Source: Botryllus schlosseri (taxonomy: Eukaryota; Chordata; Ascidiacea; Stolidobranchia; Styelidae). From it: 31,637 nt of DNA. The stretch lies in contig ATSW01011920.1 in the NCBI GenBank assembly GCA_000444245.1, forward strand, positions 1 through 31,637, read 5' to 3'. This document shows positions 12,001 to 31,637 of this stretch, in pieces (within the stretch, counting starts at the first letter, position 1; every line of letters starts with the position of its first letter). Both the position numbers and the translations under genes were made by a program. The notes under the pieces were generated by a model that was given only the letters and a program-made list of their open reading frames with translations, made no database searches and was not told where the DNA came from.

Positions 12001-13977
12001 AAAATGAATACTGGATGTGTTGGTAGGCGAGGTGGATATGTCAGATTGTGGTCCGGTAATCTTGAGGGCTGACTTGTATTGACTCAGTAGAAATTGCTTG
12101 TATCTCGATTTGAATGTGGACATGTCGACTGTCTTTTACGCAACCTCATTGAAAAAAGATTAATTTGCTATTTTGGGGCCAAGCATATTTGATTGCACTT
12201 TGTGACAATGCTATGTGTTAATAACGACTTCACAGGAATGCTACGTGCGTAGCCTTGTACAACAAGTTTTCGATGCTGTGATATGACCAATCAAGATTTA
12301 AAGGCTTTCACGTTGGCAAAAAGTATCGAAACTATAATACCCATTTTATTAATAATATAACTCTTCGTGTTTACGTGTAATTTCAGTACTTGAAAAAACG
12401 TCTCTCACAACTCGACCATGATCATAACAATCAATGCTTGATTTGTATTCAAGCATTCCCTATGAAGAACATATGAATGAAAAGTAACATGAGCTAACAG
12501 AAAAGGACAGGCGATGGTTAAATGAAGTGGCATATGTCGGTAAGCTAAATAGATATGCCACAATGGGGTCCGGTAATATCAAAACTAGTTTTCATTCAAT
12601 AGAATCTGTTTATCTTTTACAGTCACAAAATCACGAATGGAAAAGAAGTTTACAGATGCAATACATCTCGTACGTTACCTGAATCCGACTTCCGTTCTTA
12701 GTCCAGCAGTTCACATTTGACGTAATGTCCATGTGCGATATCATACATTCAAACACAGCCGTTTGCGTTTCTTTGATCGTAACAGGCTCGAGTTGGGATT
12801 TGATGCCGACCGCTTGCACCGTTATTTTTCCTGAGGTCTTGGATCTACCGGTGTGGAAGGAATATTCCCCCGAATCGTCTTCGCACTGAGACGTTGATGA
12901 TGATAAGTTGACGCACCCGGTGTTCGCTCAGTATCTAAACATCGCACATTGTCAACTCCAGTCAATAAACTACATGAAATGGGGATTTAGAGATTAACGG
13001 GGTATGCAGAAAAGTTAACATAAAGCTTTAGTAAATCAGATTACAGATTAGGCTACTGTATAGCAGTGGTTACCAACAGCCTTTTATTGGTATATGTAGA
13101 ATCATCAAAGGTGCGCAAAATAGTCACCGTTGCTACTCAAGCAGGAGTGCCAGTAATGCTGTAAATTTATACTCGAGTACAAGGGGAGTACGATTTACAA
13201 GACATGTCCACACTACTACAAGTGAAAGTAGAACATGAGGTCAGACAATAAGTAGTGTCGAAAAGTATATTTGGTCATGGTCACATGTACGGCTGGCCAA
13301 AATCGAGCACCACAATGATTCGTTCTGAATTGAGCATCAGTATTCGAGTATCACTCCTTATGACGTCATAACACTATGATGGATGTGGAGTGTTCAAATA
13401 TGCACCCTTTATGGTATCACAAAGAATATAATTCCAGTCGTACATCACATAAAGGTAATGTGTAGTTTTGTAATACTGTACATGTTTTGTATGCGGTGAT
13501 ACTACCAATCAAGAATGATCGAGGTTTCCACAGTGGAAAATAGCATCGACATAACATATTTCGTGGATAAATTAACTCTTAGCATGGAGCGTATAATATC
13601 AGTATTCGAAAAAAAAATCCACTCTCACTACTGGACTAGAATCATTGTGTACATATCTAGTCAAATGCTATTGGCAGGTAATCGGAAAAGTACTTCGTTA
13701 CTGACCACTGACCACCTGCGTGTACACTGCGTTACACACAAGCAATACAACACAATCCATAGCAGAACTCTCCAATGTTGTTGAACTTAAGAACAAAAAT
13801 AACCTACGATTATAACTTACACAAATCAAAGCACCTGAAATTTCTCAGAACACTGCAGAACCACGCCGTCTTTCGTCCAATACCCAGTAATCCCGTCACT
13901 TTCCACCTCGGCAGTAAAAGTGGCGAGTCTTTTCTCCATAATCAGCTGGCCTTGAATCTCGCGGACAATATCGCTCG
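1..13977 (-). CDS. Tandem I-set immunoglobulin-domain gene (partial), four repeated three-exon cassettes
   Basis: Twelve exons repeat in the order C (143 nt), AB (252 nt), D (136 nt). Each cassette enters and leaves in phase 1 and encodes 177 residues, which is two Ig domains of about 88 residues. Domain 1 is exon C plus the first half of AB; domain 2 is the second half of AB plus D. Visible I-set marks are the C-strand Trp (YWTKDG) and the F-strand Tyr corner (DAGEY, DSGQY). Domain 1 has no Cys pair and domain 2 has only the B-strand Cys (FEC), as in intracellular sarcomeric Ig domains such as titin, obscurin, MyBP-C and IGFN1. No signal peptide or membrane segment is seen. The role is probably structural, in a muscle or cytoskeletal protein, but the exact family member is not identified. 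The gene runs off the left edge, and no 5' start was found on the right. Confidence 0.85.
158..409 (-). CDS. Ig cassette 4, exon AB
   Basis: 252 nt, acceptor gcttag|ATGCAAG, donor ATTCAG|gtaacg. It encodes QVERRVYHLTISNVCKNDEG, EYSFHAGRSKTSGRLTVYT, then FLGCTVSHQ and YWTKNGSQIQ. The B-strand motif is LGC rather than FEC. It is open throughout. Confidence 0.9.
410..1155. other. Intron, cassette 4 C-AB; no gene seen
   Basis: The block around 600-720 is shared with the cassette 3 intron (about 4230-4330), so it was carried by the cassette duplication. A one-ended hAT-like terminus (CAGTGGTTCTTAACC) begins at 799, with no recognisable partner end. Confidence 0.6.
1156..1298 (-). CDS. Ig cassette 4, exon C
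   Basis: 143 nt, acceptor attatag|CGATGG, donor TTTCAG|gtgcat. It encodes MDIVRELRDQHIMEERRVVF, then GITGYWMKDGVALQSSERFQ. It is somewhat more diverged than the cassette 2 and 3 copies but intact. Confidence 0.88.
1601..1877. mobile_element. hAT-type MITE
   Basis: The termini CAGTGATTCTCAACC and GGTTAAGAACCACTG are inverted and flanked by near-identical 8-bp duplications (acctagtt / atctagtt). No transposase is present. The left about 60 bp also occurs at the matching intron position of the other cassettes (about 5108, 10522, 14261). Either the element predates cassette duplication or its left end merges into older intron sequence. Confidence 0.65.
2062..2197 (-). CDS. Ig cassette 3, exon D
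   Basis: 136 nt, acceptor ctcatag|AATACCG, donor GCATG|gtacaat. It encodes NTDRISTNAEGYKHTLTIRD, then DTGQYVFQVGKDKSQAKLYV. It is open and phase-compatible with exon C at 1298. Confidence 0.88.
2928..3400. mobile_element. hAT-type MITE rich in gactcgagtca motifs
   Basis: The ends CAGGGTTGTACTC and GGATACAACTATG are imperfect inverted repeats. They are flanked by ctaaagag (2920-2927) and ctaaatag (3401-3408). The matching introns near 7680 and 12550 keep an uninterrupted gctaaatagat-like site, so the insertion is visible against empty sites. The interior has many gactcga/tcgagtca repeats. A related fragment lies at 22319-22485. Confidence 0.75.
3547..3629. repeat. Dispersed repeat, copy 1 (inverted copy at 19708-19790)
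   Basis: About 83 bp containing cggctgacactcgtcagg and gtcagcaactagtagagaat. The reverse complement recurs at 19708-19790 with about 90% identity by eye. Confidence 0.75.
3661..3912 (-). CDS. Ig cassette 3, exon AB
   Basis: 252 nt, acceptor gtttag|ATGCAAG. The donor is ATTCAG|gtcaca, weaker than the gtaacg seen in cassettes 1, 2 and 4. It encodes QVERRVHQLTIANVCENDAG, EYFFHAGRSKTSGRLTVQ, KPVTIKETQTAVFECTVSHP and YWTKDKSQIQ. An 83-bp dispersed repeat lies only about 30 bp beyond the donor, at 3547-3629. Confidence 0.88.
3913..5855. other. Introns around cassette 3 exon C; no further gene seen
   Basis: Apart from exon C at 4711-4853 these bases are AT-rich intron. Recognisable blocks are shared with cassettes 1, 2 and 4: the step around 4230-4330, the region after 5099 starting cctagttcagtgtttctcaac, and the catataaaggtgacatg region near 5310 shared with about 11255. 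No convincing ORF or RNA gene was seen. Confidence 0.6.
4711..4853 (-). CDS. Ig cassette 3, exon C
   Basis: 143 nt, acceptor cttatag|CTATTG, donor TTTCAG|gtgcat. It reads AIDIARELQGQFIMEKK...DGITGYWTKDGVVLQISDKFQ. It is close to the other C exons and fully open. Confidence 0.9.
5856..5991 (-). CDS. Ig cassette 2, exon D
   Basis: 136 nt, acceptor ctcctag|AACACCG, donor CAAG|gtacaac. It encodes NTDRISTNVQGCKHTLSIRD..TTEDSGQYAFQVGKDKSEAKLHVQ. Strands C' to G end in the typical KLHVQ tail, and the exon ends in phase 1. Confidence 0.9.
6169..7122. mobile_element. Non-autonomous hAT element
   Basis: Perfect inverted ends (CAGGGGTGGGCAAACT and AGTTTGCCCACCCCTG) are flanked by identical 8-bp duplications gtctagac (6161-6168 and 7123-7130). 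The subterminal sequence is rich in gcgggccgc. The length of 954 bp and lack of a coherent transposase ORF make it a deletion derivative. All N characters in the window lie inside it (about 6366-6556). Confidence 0.92.
7131..7816. other. Intron, cassette 2 AB-D, right part; no gene seen
   Basis: This is shared cassette intron (gaatcgagtattagact, gtatcgaaactataatactc), homologous to about 2390-2930 and 11740-12560. Confidence 0.6.
7817..8068 (-). CDS. Ig cassette 2, exon AB
   Basis: 252 nt, 84 codons, phase 0 to 0. Acceptor ctttag|ATGCAC, donor ATTCAG|gtaacg. The first half (HVERRVHQLTIGNICENDSG then IYSFHAGG) gives strands D-G of domain 1. The second half (SQIKPVTIKETQTAVFECII, then YWTKNGTRIQ) gives strands A-C of domain 2, with a lone B-strand Cys. 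The leading Met is internal to the protein, not a start, because it follows a splice acceptor in all intact copies. Confidence 0.9.
8069..8836. other. Intron, cassette 2 C-AB; no gene seen
   Basis: AT-rich intron homologous to 410-1155 and 3913-4710. No additional exon or RNA was seen. Confidence 0.55.
8837..10014. mobile_element. hAT-like element with G-rich ends and an internal minisatellite
   Basis: It starts CAGGCGCGTAGCCAGCC and ends in a long C run followed by CCTG. Identical 8-bp duplications ggattcag flank it (8829-8836 and 10015-10022). The interior carries three to four diverged copies of a roughly 50-bp unit between about 9510 and 9700 (ggccagcga..gatatc..gcgcaca..ccaatt..agatg). 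It also has repeated cgttaattggc motifs. No intact transposase was seen. Related interior sequence occurs in the element at about 15569-16587. Confidence 0.8.
10076..10218 (-). CDS. Ig cassette 2, exon C
   Basis: 143 nt, acceptor attatag|CGGTTG, donor TTTCAG|gttctt. It encodes AVDIVRKLEGQLIMVKR...GITGYWTKDGVVLQSSEKFQ, the A-C strands of an I-set domain with the C-strand Trp. The B-strand Cys position is filled by FTAEV. A large hAT element (8837-10014) begins only about 60 bp downstream of the donor. Confidence 0.88.
10219..11400. other. Intron between cassette 1 exon D and cassette 2 exon C
   Basis: It contains the shared motif near 10516-10600, a short TA run at 10611-10622, and about 10980-11225, which carries a diverged relative of the foldback element at 14901-15084 (caccgtaaatact near 11055 and aaatttacggtg near 11137). 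A small plus-strand ORF at 11041-11226 falls on this repeat and is not taken as a gene. Confidence 0.55.
11401..11536 (-). CDS. Ig cassette 1, exon D (C'-G strands of Ig domain 2)
   Basis: The acceptor is ctcgtag|AACACCGAC and the donor is GAAAG|gtaccat. The exon is 136 nt (45 codons + 1). It reads NTDRISTNVEGNKHTLSIRD...EDSGHFAFHIGKDKSEAKLEV. The Tyr corner is changed from GQY to GHF relative to the other copies. It ends in phase 1, joining the next exon C at 10218. Confidence 0.88.
11537..12678. other. Intron, cassette 1 AB-D; no gene seen
   Basis: Shared cassette intron with two related blocks (about 11580-11720 and 11860-11940). Each contains gaaacgac/cttg and cagacaccacc-like motifs. 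A similar block appears far away at 21063-21184. No exon was seen. Confidence 0.55.
12679..12934 (-). CDS. Ig cassette 1, exon AB, frameshifted copy
   Basis: This is the homologue of the 252-nt AB exons at 158, 3661 and 7817, but 256 nt long. A 4-nt insertion, tcag as read on the minus strand, sits just before the conserved TGC GAA codons. In the normal frame this leads to a stop within about 15 codons. The first codons are also diverged: ATACTGAGC replaces ATGCAAGTC. The rest stays open and conserved (SGEYSFHTG, KTSGKITVQ, AVFECMISH, CWTKNGSRIQ), and its C-strand Tyr-Trp has become Cys-Trp. The insertion makes a possible new acceptor (acgtctcag|TGC, exon start 12885) that would restore phase while skipping about 15 residues. 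It is either a damaged exon or an altered one. Confidence 0.75.
12935..13834. other. Intron, cassette 1 C-AB; no gene seen
   Basis: Homologous to the introns at 410-1155, 3913-4710 and 8069-8836 at both ends. The middle, about 13280-13620, carries tattcgagtat and gacgtcat motifs otherwise found in the AB-D introns. The two intron types have therefore exchanged or duplicated sequence. Confidence 0.5.
13835..13977 (-). CDS. Ig cassette 1, exon C (A-C strands of Ig domain 1)
   Basis: This is the 5'-most recognisable exon of the array. The acceptor ends in atcatag, the donor is CAG|gtgctt, and the exon is 143 nt (2 + 47 codons). It reads SDIVREIQGQ...GITGYWTKDGVVLQ...EKFQ. It starts in phase 1, so it needs an upstream exon ending with one base of a codon. 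Every other cassette gets that from an exon D, but no exon D lies to its right. Confidence 0.85.
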
Positions 13978-14486
13978 CTATGATAAACCACACACGCATG
14001 AACGCAAGGAAAACATTACAACAAATTCACCACCATGAACACATTACTTATTATGGATTGTGACATGGAATATAATCGTTATTTCCTGGGTAAACAAAGG
14101 AGCGCAAAATGGACTTTTGCAGAAGGCTATAAACACTTGACATGTTTACAAAAGTATGTTAATTTTATAGCAGACAAAACTATATTCCACTGCCTACAAT
14201 ACTGTGATACAACGATGCCAATGCATACAAGGATAGCCTAACACAACAAATCACCTAGTTACGTGGTTCTCAACTGCTGGTCTGCACCAATTTTCCGGAT
14301 GGACAGTCAAACATAAGTCAATTCAATGCTCAATTACAGAAGATATGATGTATCCACCAATATGTGATATTGACACAATTTAATCTGATTTGCAATTTCG
14401 GTATAGAGTTCATGGTCCACAAATAGCATGCGCAATTGCCAACAATAACGAAGGGAATAAAATCATTGAAAAAATTGGGCCAACAC
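13978..14486. other. Junction between the zinc-finger region and the Ig array
   Basis: Sequence up to about 14,400 is still cassette intron (cctagttacgtggttctcaac, then caattttccgg and agtcaa), as at 1601, 5108 and 10522. Beyond it the zinc-finger flank begins. The exon D that should follow in the cassette order is absent. Confidence 0.6.
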
Positions 14487-14546
14487 CTGTATCAGTTCTT
14501 TCGTGACATTGCAAATCTCTTCCATCGCTAAATATCGCCCCACAGT
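14487..14546 (-). pseudogene. Relic C2H2 zinc-finger exon
   Basis: Acceptor tttttcag|ACTGTG, donor ACAG|gtgttg, 60 nt, phase 1-1. It encodes DCGAIFSDGRDLQCHERTDTG. Compared with the 84-nt finger exons it lacks the first 24 nt (linker and first Cys), and the final zinc-binding His is Asp. The frame is kept, so it could be spliced in without folding as a finger. Its flank (aaaaagtttt, gtgatgggacaa) matches those of the other finger exons. Confidence 0.7.
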
Positions 14547-14900
14547 CTGAAAAAGTTTTGGATAAGAAGACTTGAAACACTATTTTTCGTGATGGGACAA
14601 GCGAAATCAAATGAGCACATCTAAACACTTCGATTGTGTTATCATAGAAGAATAATGCGCATTAGGGGTCTTCAAAAATGAGTTTTTTTCTCAAATCGTA
14701 CTGGCTACTTGATAAAATTGTTAGGTTACCTAATTTAAGCCTACACACCAAATTTGGTTCAATTCTAACCAGTAGCCGCATTGCTACAGGAGAAGAAAGT
14801 TTCTATTTATTATAAAAATAAATAACGACAAATTTGAAAATTTTCTGTTCACCCCATGAAAGTGTTAGGTTGTATATAGAAACGATGTTCACCAAATTTA

Positions 14901-15084
14901 GTTCAATTCCAACCAGTGTAAGCGGAGTTATTGCCGTCGAAAAATTTGGATTTGAATAAAATAGTATTTACGGTGGGCACCATTATAATAAATATTCAAA
15001 GAATTGGTCACCGTAAATACTATTTTATTCATAATCCAAATTTTTCGACGACAATAACTCCGCTTCCACTGGTTGGAATTGAAC
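14901..15084. repeat. Long foldback (inverted-repeat) element
   Basis: Arms 14901-14975 and 15009-15084 are inverted copies over about 75 nt with only a few differences. The 33-nt spacer reads ggcaccattataataaat and onward. The outer ends are gttcaattccaaccag and ctggttggaattgaac; the inner ends are tttacggtg and caccgtaaa. Partial relatives lie at about 14750, 11054-11140 and 29018-29060. Confidence 0.88.
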
Positions 15085-15118
15085 CACACCGCGGAGAGTC
15101 CTTGCGGTTTCTCTGCAG

Positions 15119-15263
15119 ATTTGGTATAATTGGAAATGGCAACAAGATAGTTTATGAAGTGGAACAATTCACAATAAAACATGAAACTAAATTCATATCA
15201 GAACTAGAGAAATATGATAATCGAGCAACAAGCGATGTTGTAAAAACACTCAAAGAACAATAA
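15119..15263 (+). other. Possible short coding fragment, unrecognised
   Basis: A good-looking acceptor (ttctctgcag) is followed by 47 open codons to a TAA, including KIVYEVEQFTIK and KFISELEKYDNR. It is the only plus-strand stretch with protein-like composition. The family is not recognised and it sits directly against the foldback repeat, so it may be a transposon or gene fragment. Confidence 0.2.
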
Positions 15264-15502
15264 AACCAACAAAGCTCAGAATAGCTTTTCGTTCCATAGT
15301 GGAAGTGACAGGTACAGGCTTAAGCTTTGTGATCGGTAGCAATTGGGAAATGGGTGAGTACCTGACCGAATCCTCCACCGAAGGACGAATAAAATTTTTA
15401 ATTAATGAGGAACTTCATATGTGATGATATTTATTCTGTATGCCAGCTAATAAATTCGAACTGCATGGTGACAGCCGTCAATACATGGGTATTGAATTGG
15501 AG

Positions 15503-15567
15503 CAGGGGCGGCCAACCCCTGGCCTGCGGGCCAAATGTGGCCAGCGAGGTTTTGAGCTTGGCCCAAG
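15503..15567. mobile_element. hAT-type terminal fragment
   Basis: It begins CAGGGGCGGCCAACCCC with gcgggccaaatgtggcc behind it, a typical hAT end. It is interrupted at about 15568 by the next element, and no partner end was found. Confidence 0.6.
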
Positions 15568-15568
15568 A

Positions 15569-16587
15569 TGTACTGTAATTTTCTGAATATAGTGCGCCCC
15601 CATGTATAATAAGCACCCTTGAAATGGCGTGTAAATTCTGGGAAAAAGCCTGTACTCATGTATAGTACGCACCCTGCATTCGCAGTACATGAATAGTTGT
15701 GTTTTAGTACACGATGCTGTTCGGTTTTGCGGTGTCACTGTCGAATAATCATGACATAACGATCGCTAATCATAATACAATTAACGGCATTGTCTCTAAA
15801 CGAGAGTAGATACTAGCCGAAGCCTGCGAGGCCGGCGACGCGATAGTTCAGGCTAGCGACACACGACATCTTGCGCACGAGGCCTATTACCAATGTTCCC
15901 TCTAAGCTGCGCACGTGCGCAAATGCGCAGTACTTTCACGGTCTCTGCGCACAGAAAATCCAAGTTGCGCACAAAAAATCAGAAGCGATGACCGTTTTTT
16001 AGTCGTTACGCACTGTTTTTCAAGGGCCTGCGCATTGAGTTGGTGAGTGCGCGCAGACCCATCAAAAATTAGAGGGAACATTGCCTATTACAATTACAGA
16101 TGCGATTGCTCAGGCCAACGGTTATGTCGGGCGCACCAGTCCTGTTGGAGATTATGCAAGCGATTATATCTTGCGCACATGGCCTCTTGTGTGTGTATGC
16201 GATTGTTAAGGCCTGTCGTTGACGCGAGGAATCAGCAAATATTGTAGCAATCAGCGACCTAATTTCGCTCGCGTACAAACGGCAAACTAACTCAGCAAGA
16301 GATCGCGTGCTGTGCCGTTGACTCTCGTTAATTGGCAACACGCTTTTCGTTAATTGGCAACACGCTTCTCTATTTGGCAGCGCGTGACACTCTATAATAC
16401 GAATTACGGGGCACGACGGCTAGAGATGATGCGCGATTGGAAACAAACATGAAGAAAGGTGTGATTTCAAGTTTTTGATCGAGGGAGATTTTTTCAAGGC
16501 TTGCTGTACCCATGTATAATACGCACCGCCCTATTTTAGGGCAAAAAAACGGTAAAATTTTGCGCATTATACATGGAAAATTACGGT
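15569..16587. mobile_element. DNA-transposon-like element with tactgtaatttt / aaaattacggta ends
   Basis: The left end TACTGTAATTTTC and the right end GAAAATTACGGTA are inverted. Both are followed inward by catgtataata and gcaccc motifs. The interior shares the diverged unit (caggctagcga, cttgcgcac, caattacagatgcgatt) and cgttaattggcaacacgc repeats with 8837-10014. A 193-bp MITE is nested inside. No transposase was seen, and the superfamily is not certain. Confidence 0.6.
15891..16083. mobile_element. Nested hAT MITE (CAATGTTCCCTCTAA type)
   Basis: The ends CAATGTTCCCTCTAA and TTAGAGGGAACATTG are inverted and flanked by perfect 8-bp duplications cctattac (15883-15890 and 16084-16091). The interior is rich in tgcgca. 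It is inserted in the 15569-16587 element and is therefore younger than it. Confidence 0.92.
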
Positions 16588-17065
16588 AATTCTTGAAATT
16601 AGTTATAATATCAAAAAAATATATTACAAATGTAATTTATTGTGAACTTGCAAGATCAACCGAGAATTGAATAGCCTGACCGCGCTTTGGGATGTTGATG
16701 ATTAAAATATCAGTTCCGACGCAGTGGCGTAGTAAGGAGCCACTCACATTTTCGTAGATCCTCATATATAACCACAAAGTAGAGAGTATTTCGTGGCAGA
16801 TTTATTTGACTTGATATTTTTTAGCACTTTGCGCGAATTATTGTCACTCGATTCCTTGGTTTAGTATTGGTGCCCCTCCTGAAAATTGAAAATTAAAAAA
16901 TACGCCCAATTTATGGAATTGAGTCTAGTTATATTCGCATTTATGAGAGAATGTGTCGTCCAACATGCGACTTCACGTCTGCACTCGCAGAAAGATCGAT
17001 GAATAGCTACTCAAAGCTCACAAACTTTTTTGTGACTGGACAAACGTTGCATTAATAATGGCAAC

Positions 17066-30367
<13,302 letters not shown>

Positions 30368-30520
30368 GGGGTGATTACTTCATGAATGTAATCGATTGCG
30401 ATTACGATTACTTCTGAATCACGCGATTACGATTACGATTACAGCAAAATCAGGAAGTAGTCGATTACGATTACGATTACATTGGAAAAGTAATCACGAT
30501 TACTCACGATTACATTTATT
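30368..30520. repeat. Degenerate gattac-repeat block next to the inferred start codon
   Basis: Many copies of gattac/cgattac in near-tandem (for example cgattacgattacgattac around 30430-30445), starting gggtgattacttcatgaatg. It resembles terminal parts of some DNA transposons, but no paired end was found. It lies immediately upstream of the start codon on the minus strand. Confidence 0.6.
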
Positions 30521-31637
30521 TTGCTTCTTAAAATTTTATTTGAACACATATTGGAAGACAAAATAATGATTTTGATGTAAAGGCCTCATGAGAAAACAAC
30601 TTTATTTTTGAATGAGACGTCATCAGGTCATCTTTGGTTACGTCATAATACACCCATTGCTCAATTATACAGCTAATGATTTGTTGCATCTAAAGATTTG
30701 CATTCTAACCAGGGCCGTAAGCAAACCTTCCAAGAGGGTGGGGGCGAAGGGCGAGCTCGAATTAACCTAAATTATTGAGTATTTTCGAGATGTTGATAAT
30801 TTTAAAAAAATTATTCGCACTTCGCGATTTAATGTCGCTAAATATCTTGATTTTGGAATGCATATACCTCTCCCCCTCAAGAAAAAATATGCATACTTTA
30901 TAGAACTAAGCATTTCGGTGCCGGCCATTACCGCGCCACGATACACCGGGACATATTCAGTTTCAGCGCGCTACCAAAATACCTTGGCCGAAACTATGCG
31001 TATGTGTCCATTGTCCATAACCACGCTGGACGGGCGCGACGAATAACCTTGTCCTACCAATACAAGTGTCACACGGGAAACCTCAGATGAAAATACGCCC
31101 TTAAAAATGATAATTTGTGTGTGCGTCTCACGAAAGATTTTCTTTATTTTTCCTTTAGTCGGCTACGTTTGGGTGACTCCAATAACTTTTGACTATAACT
31201 GACGGGTGTTCACGAATTGGGCCTGCCCGAAGATATTATAATTATGAATTGCGTGCTGCCCTAAATTTTCGTTAACACCACCTCCCCCAGTTCGACCGGT
31301 ATATGTGACCACGGGGCTGAGAGAGGATAAAAAATGAATAGTAATGTATGGAATTACCAATAGACGAAATTTAGTCATGAACTTGAAATATTTTTTGCAC
31401 TTGGCGCGACTTGAAAGCAAATGCACAGCGAATCTACATCCTACATCGCATCAAAACATGTCATCCAGTTGTGACTAAAAGCCCGGTAATAAAAGAAGGA
31501 AAGAGATGAACTTCGCACGCCAGAATTTTGACTGATCATCCTGGGGGCGAGACTAATGTTTCGGGTACGAAGTGCTGTTTCGGTCCTGATTCTAGCTGTA
31601 ACCCACGCTAGCATGGTGTATAAGTGGATGGCTATGG
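30521..31637. other. Upstream region with transposon remnants; no gene seen
   Basis: A hAT-like end CAGGGCCGTAAGC starts at 30710. Part of the following sequence (about 30890-30950, cattaccgcgccacga) recurs at about 21575-21600. The right edge (31541-31600, gggggcga, gaagtgctgt) resembles about 1673-1760. No promoter, upstream PRDM9-like exon or other gene could be supported. Confidence 0.45.

Noticed and set aside
1-13977. Dscam-like mutually exclusive Ig exons
   Set aside because: All cassettes are whole three-exon blocks of symmetric phase, so simple inclusion works. No docking or selector-type paired elements were seen.
1-13977. Immune-receptor or cell-surface Ig array
   Set aside because: The Ig domains lack the Cys pair and no signal peptide or transmembrane segment is visible; the sequence fits intracellular I-set domains.
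30370-30515. CRISPR-like array of gattac repeats
   Set aside because: The repeat unit is about 6-7 bp, imperfect and without spacers of constant length, and the genome is clearly eukaryotic.

Overview
The window looks like draft genomic DNA from an invertebrate animal. Coding exons are short and split by GT-AG introns, several only 55-60 nt long. The larger introns are packed with small hAT-type DNA transposons, and isolated N characters fall inside one of them. The short introns, AT-rich composition and gene content would suit a tunicate or other invertebrate deuterostome, but the species cannot be fixed from the sequence. Both recognisable genes are on the minus strand, so transcription runs from high to low coordinates.

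Right half (about 30.4 kb down to 14.5 kb): a PRDM9-like (Meisetz) gene. Exons with fully compatible splice phases encode, in order, a Ser/Asp-rich acidic N terminus, a KRAB-like segment, a basic linker, an SSXRD-like motif, a C-C-C-H zinc knuckle, a PR/SET domain with its active-site motifs, an acidic/polar linker, and C2H2 zinc fingers. Each finger sits in its own symmetric 84-nt phase 1-1 exon, about 1.6-2.1 kb from the next. Four fingers look intact and three are relics. The zinc-knuckle exon is one base short, which is either an assembly error or a real inactivating change.

Left half (13,977 down to 1): a tandem array of four copies of a three-exon cassette (143 + 252 + 136 nt = 177 codons, phase 1-1). 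Each cassette encodes two I-set Ig domains of the intracellular muscle type (titin/obscurin/MyBP-C/IGFN1 class). The fourth cassette runs off the left edge. One exon of the 5'-most cassette carries a 4-nt insertion. No start codon or 5' exon for this array was found, and its first exon is phase-compatible with the zinc-finger exons upstream.

The rest is intron or spacer. It holds hAT elements with 8-bp target duplications (2928-3400, 6169-7122, 8837-10014, 15891-16083), fragments of others, a long foldback element (14901-15084) with diverged relatives elsewhere, a tRNA-derived SINE, and intron blocks shared between cassettes. No virus-like element, rRNA gene, CRISPR array or bacterial-type operon was seen.
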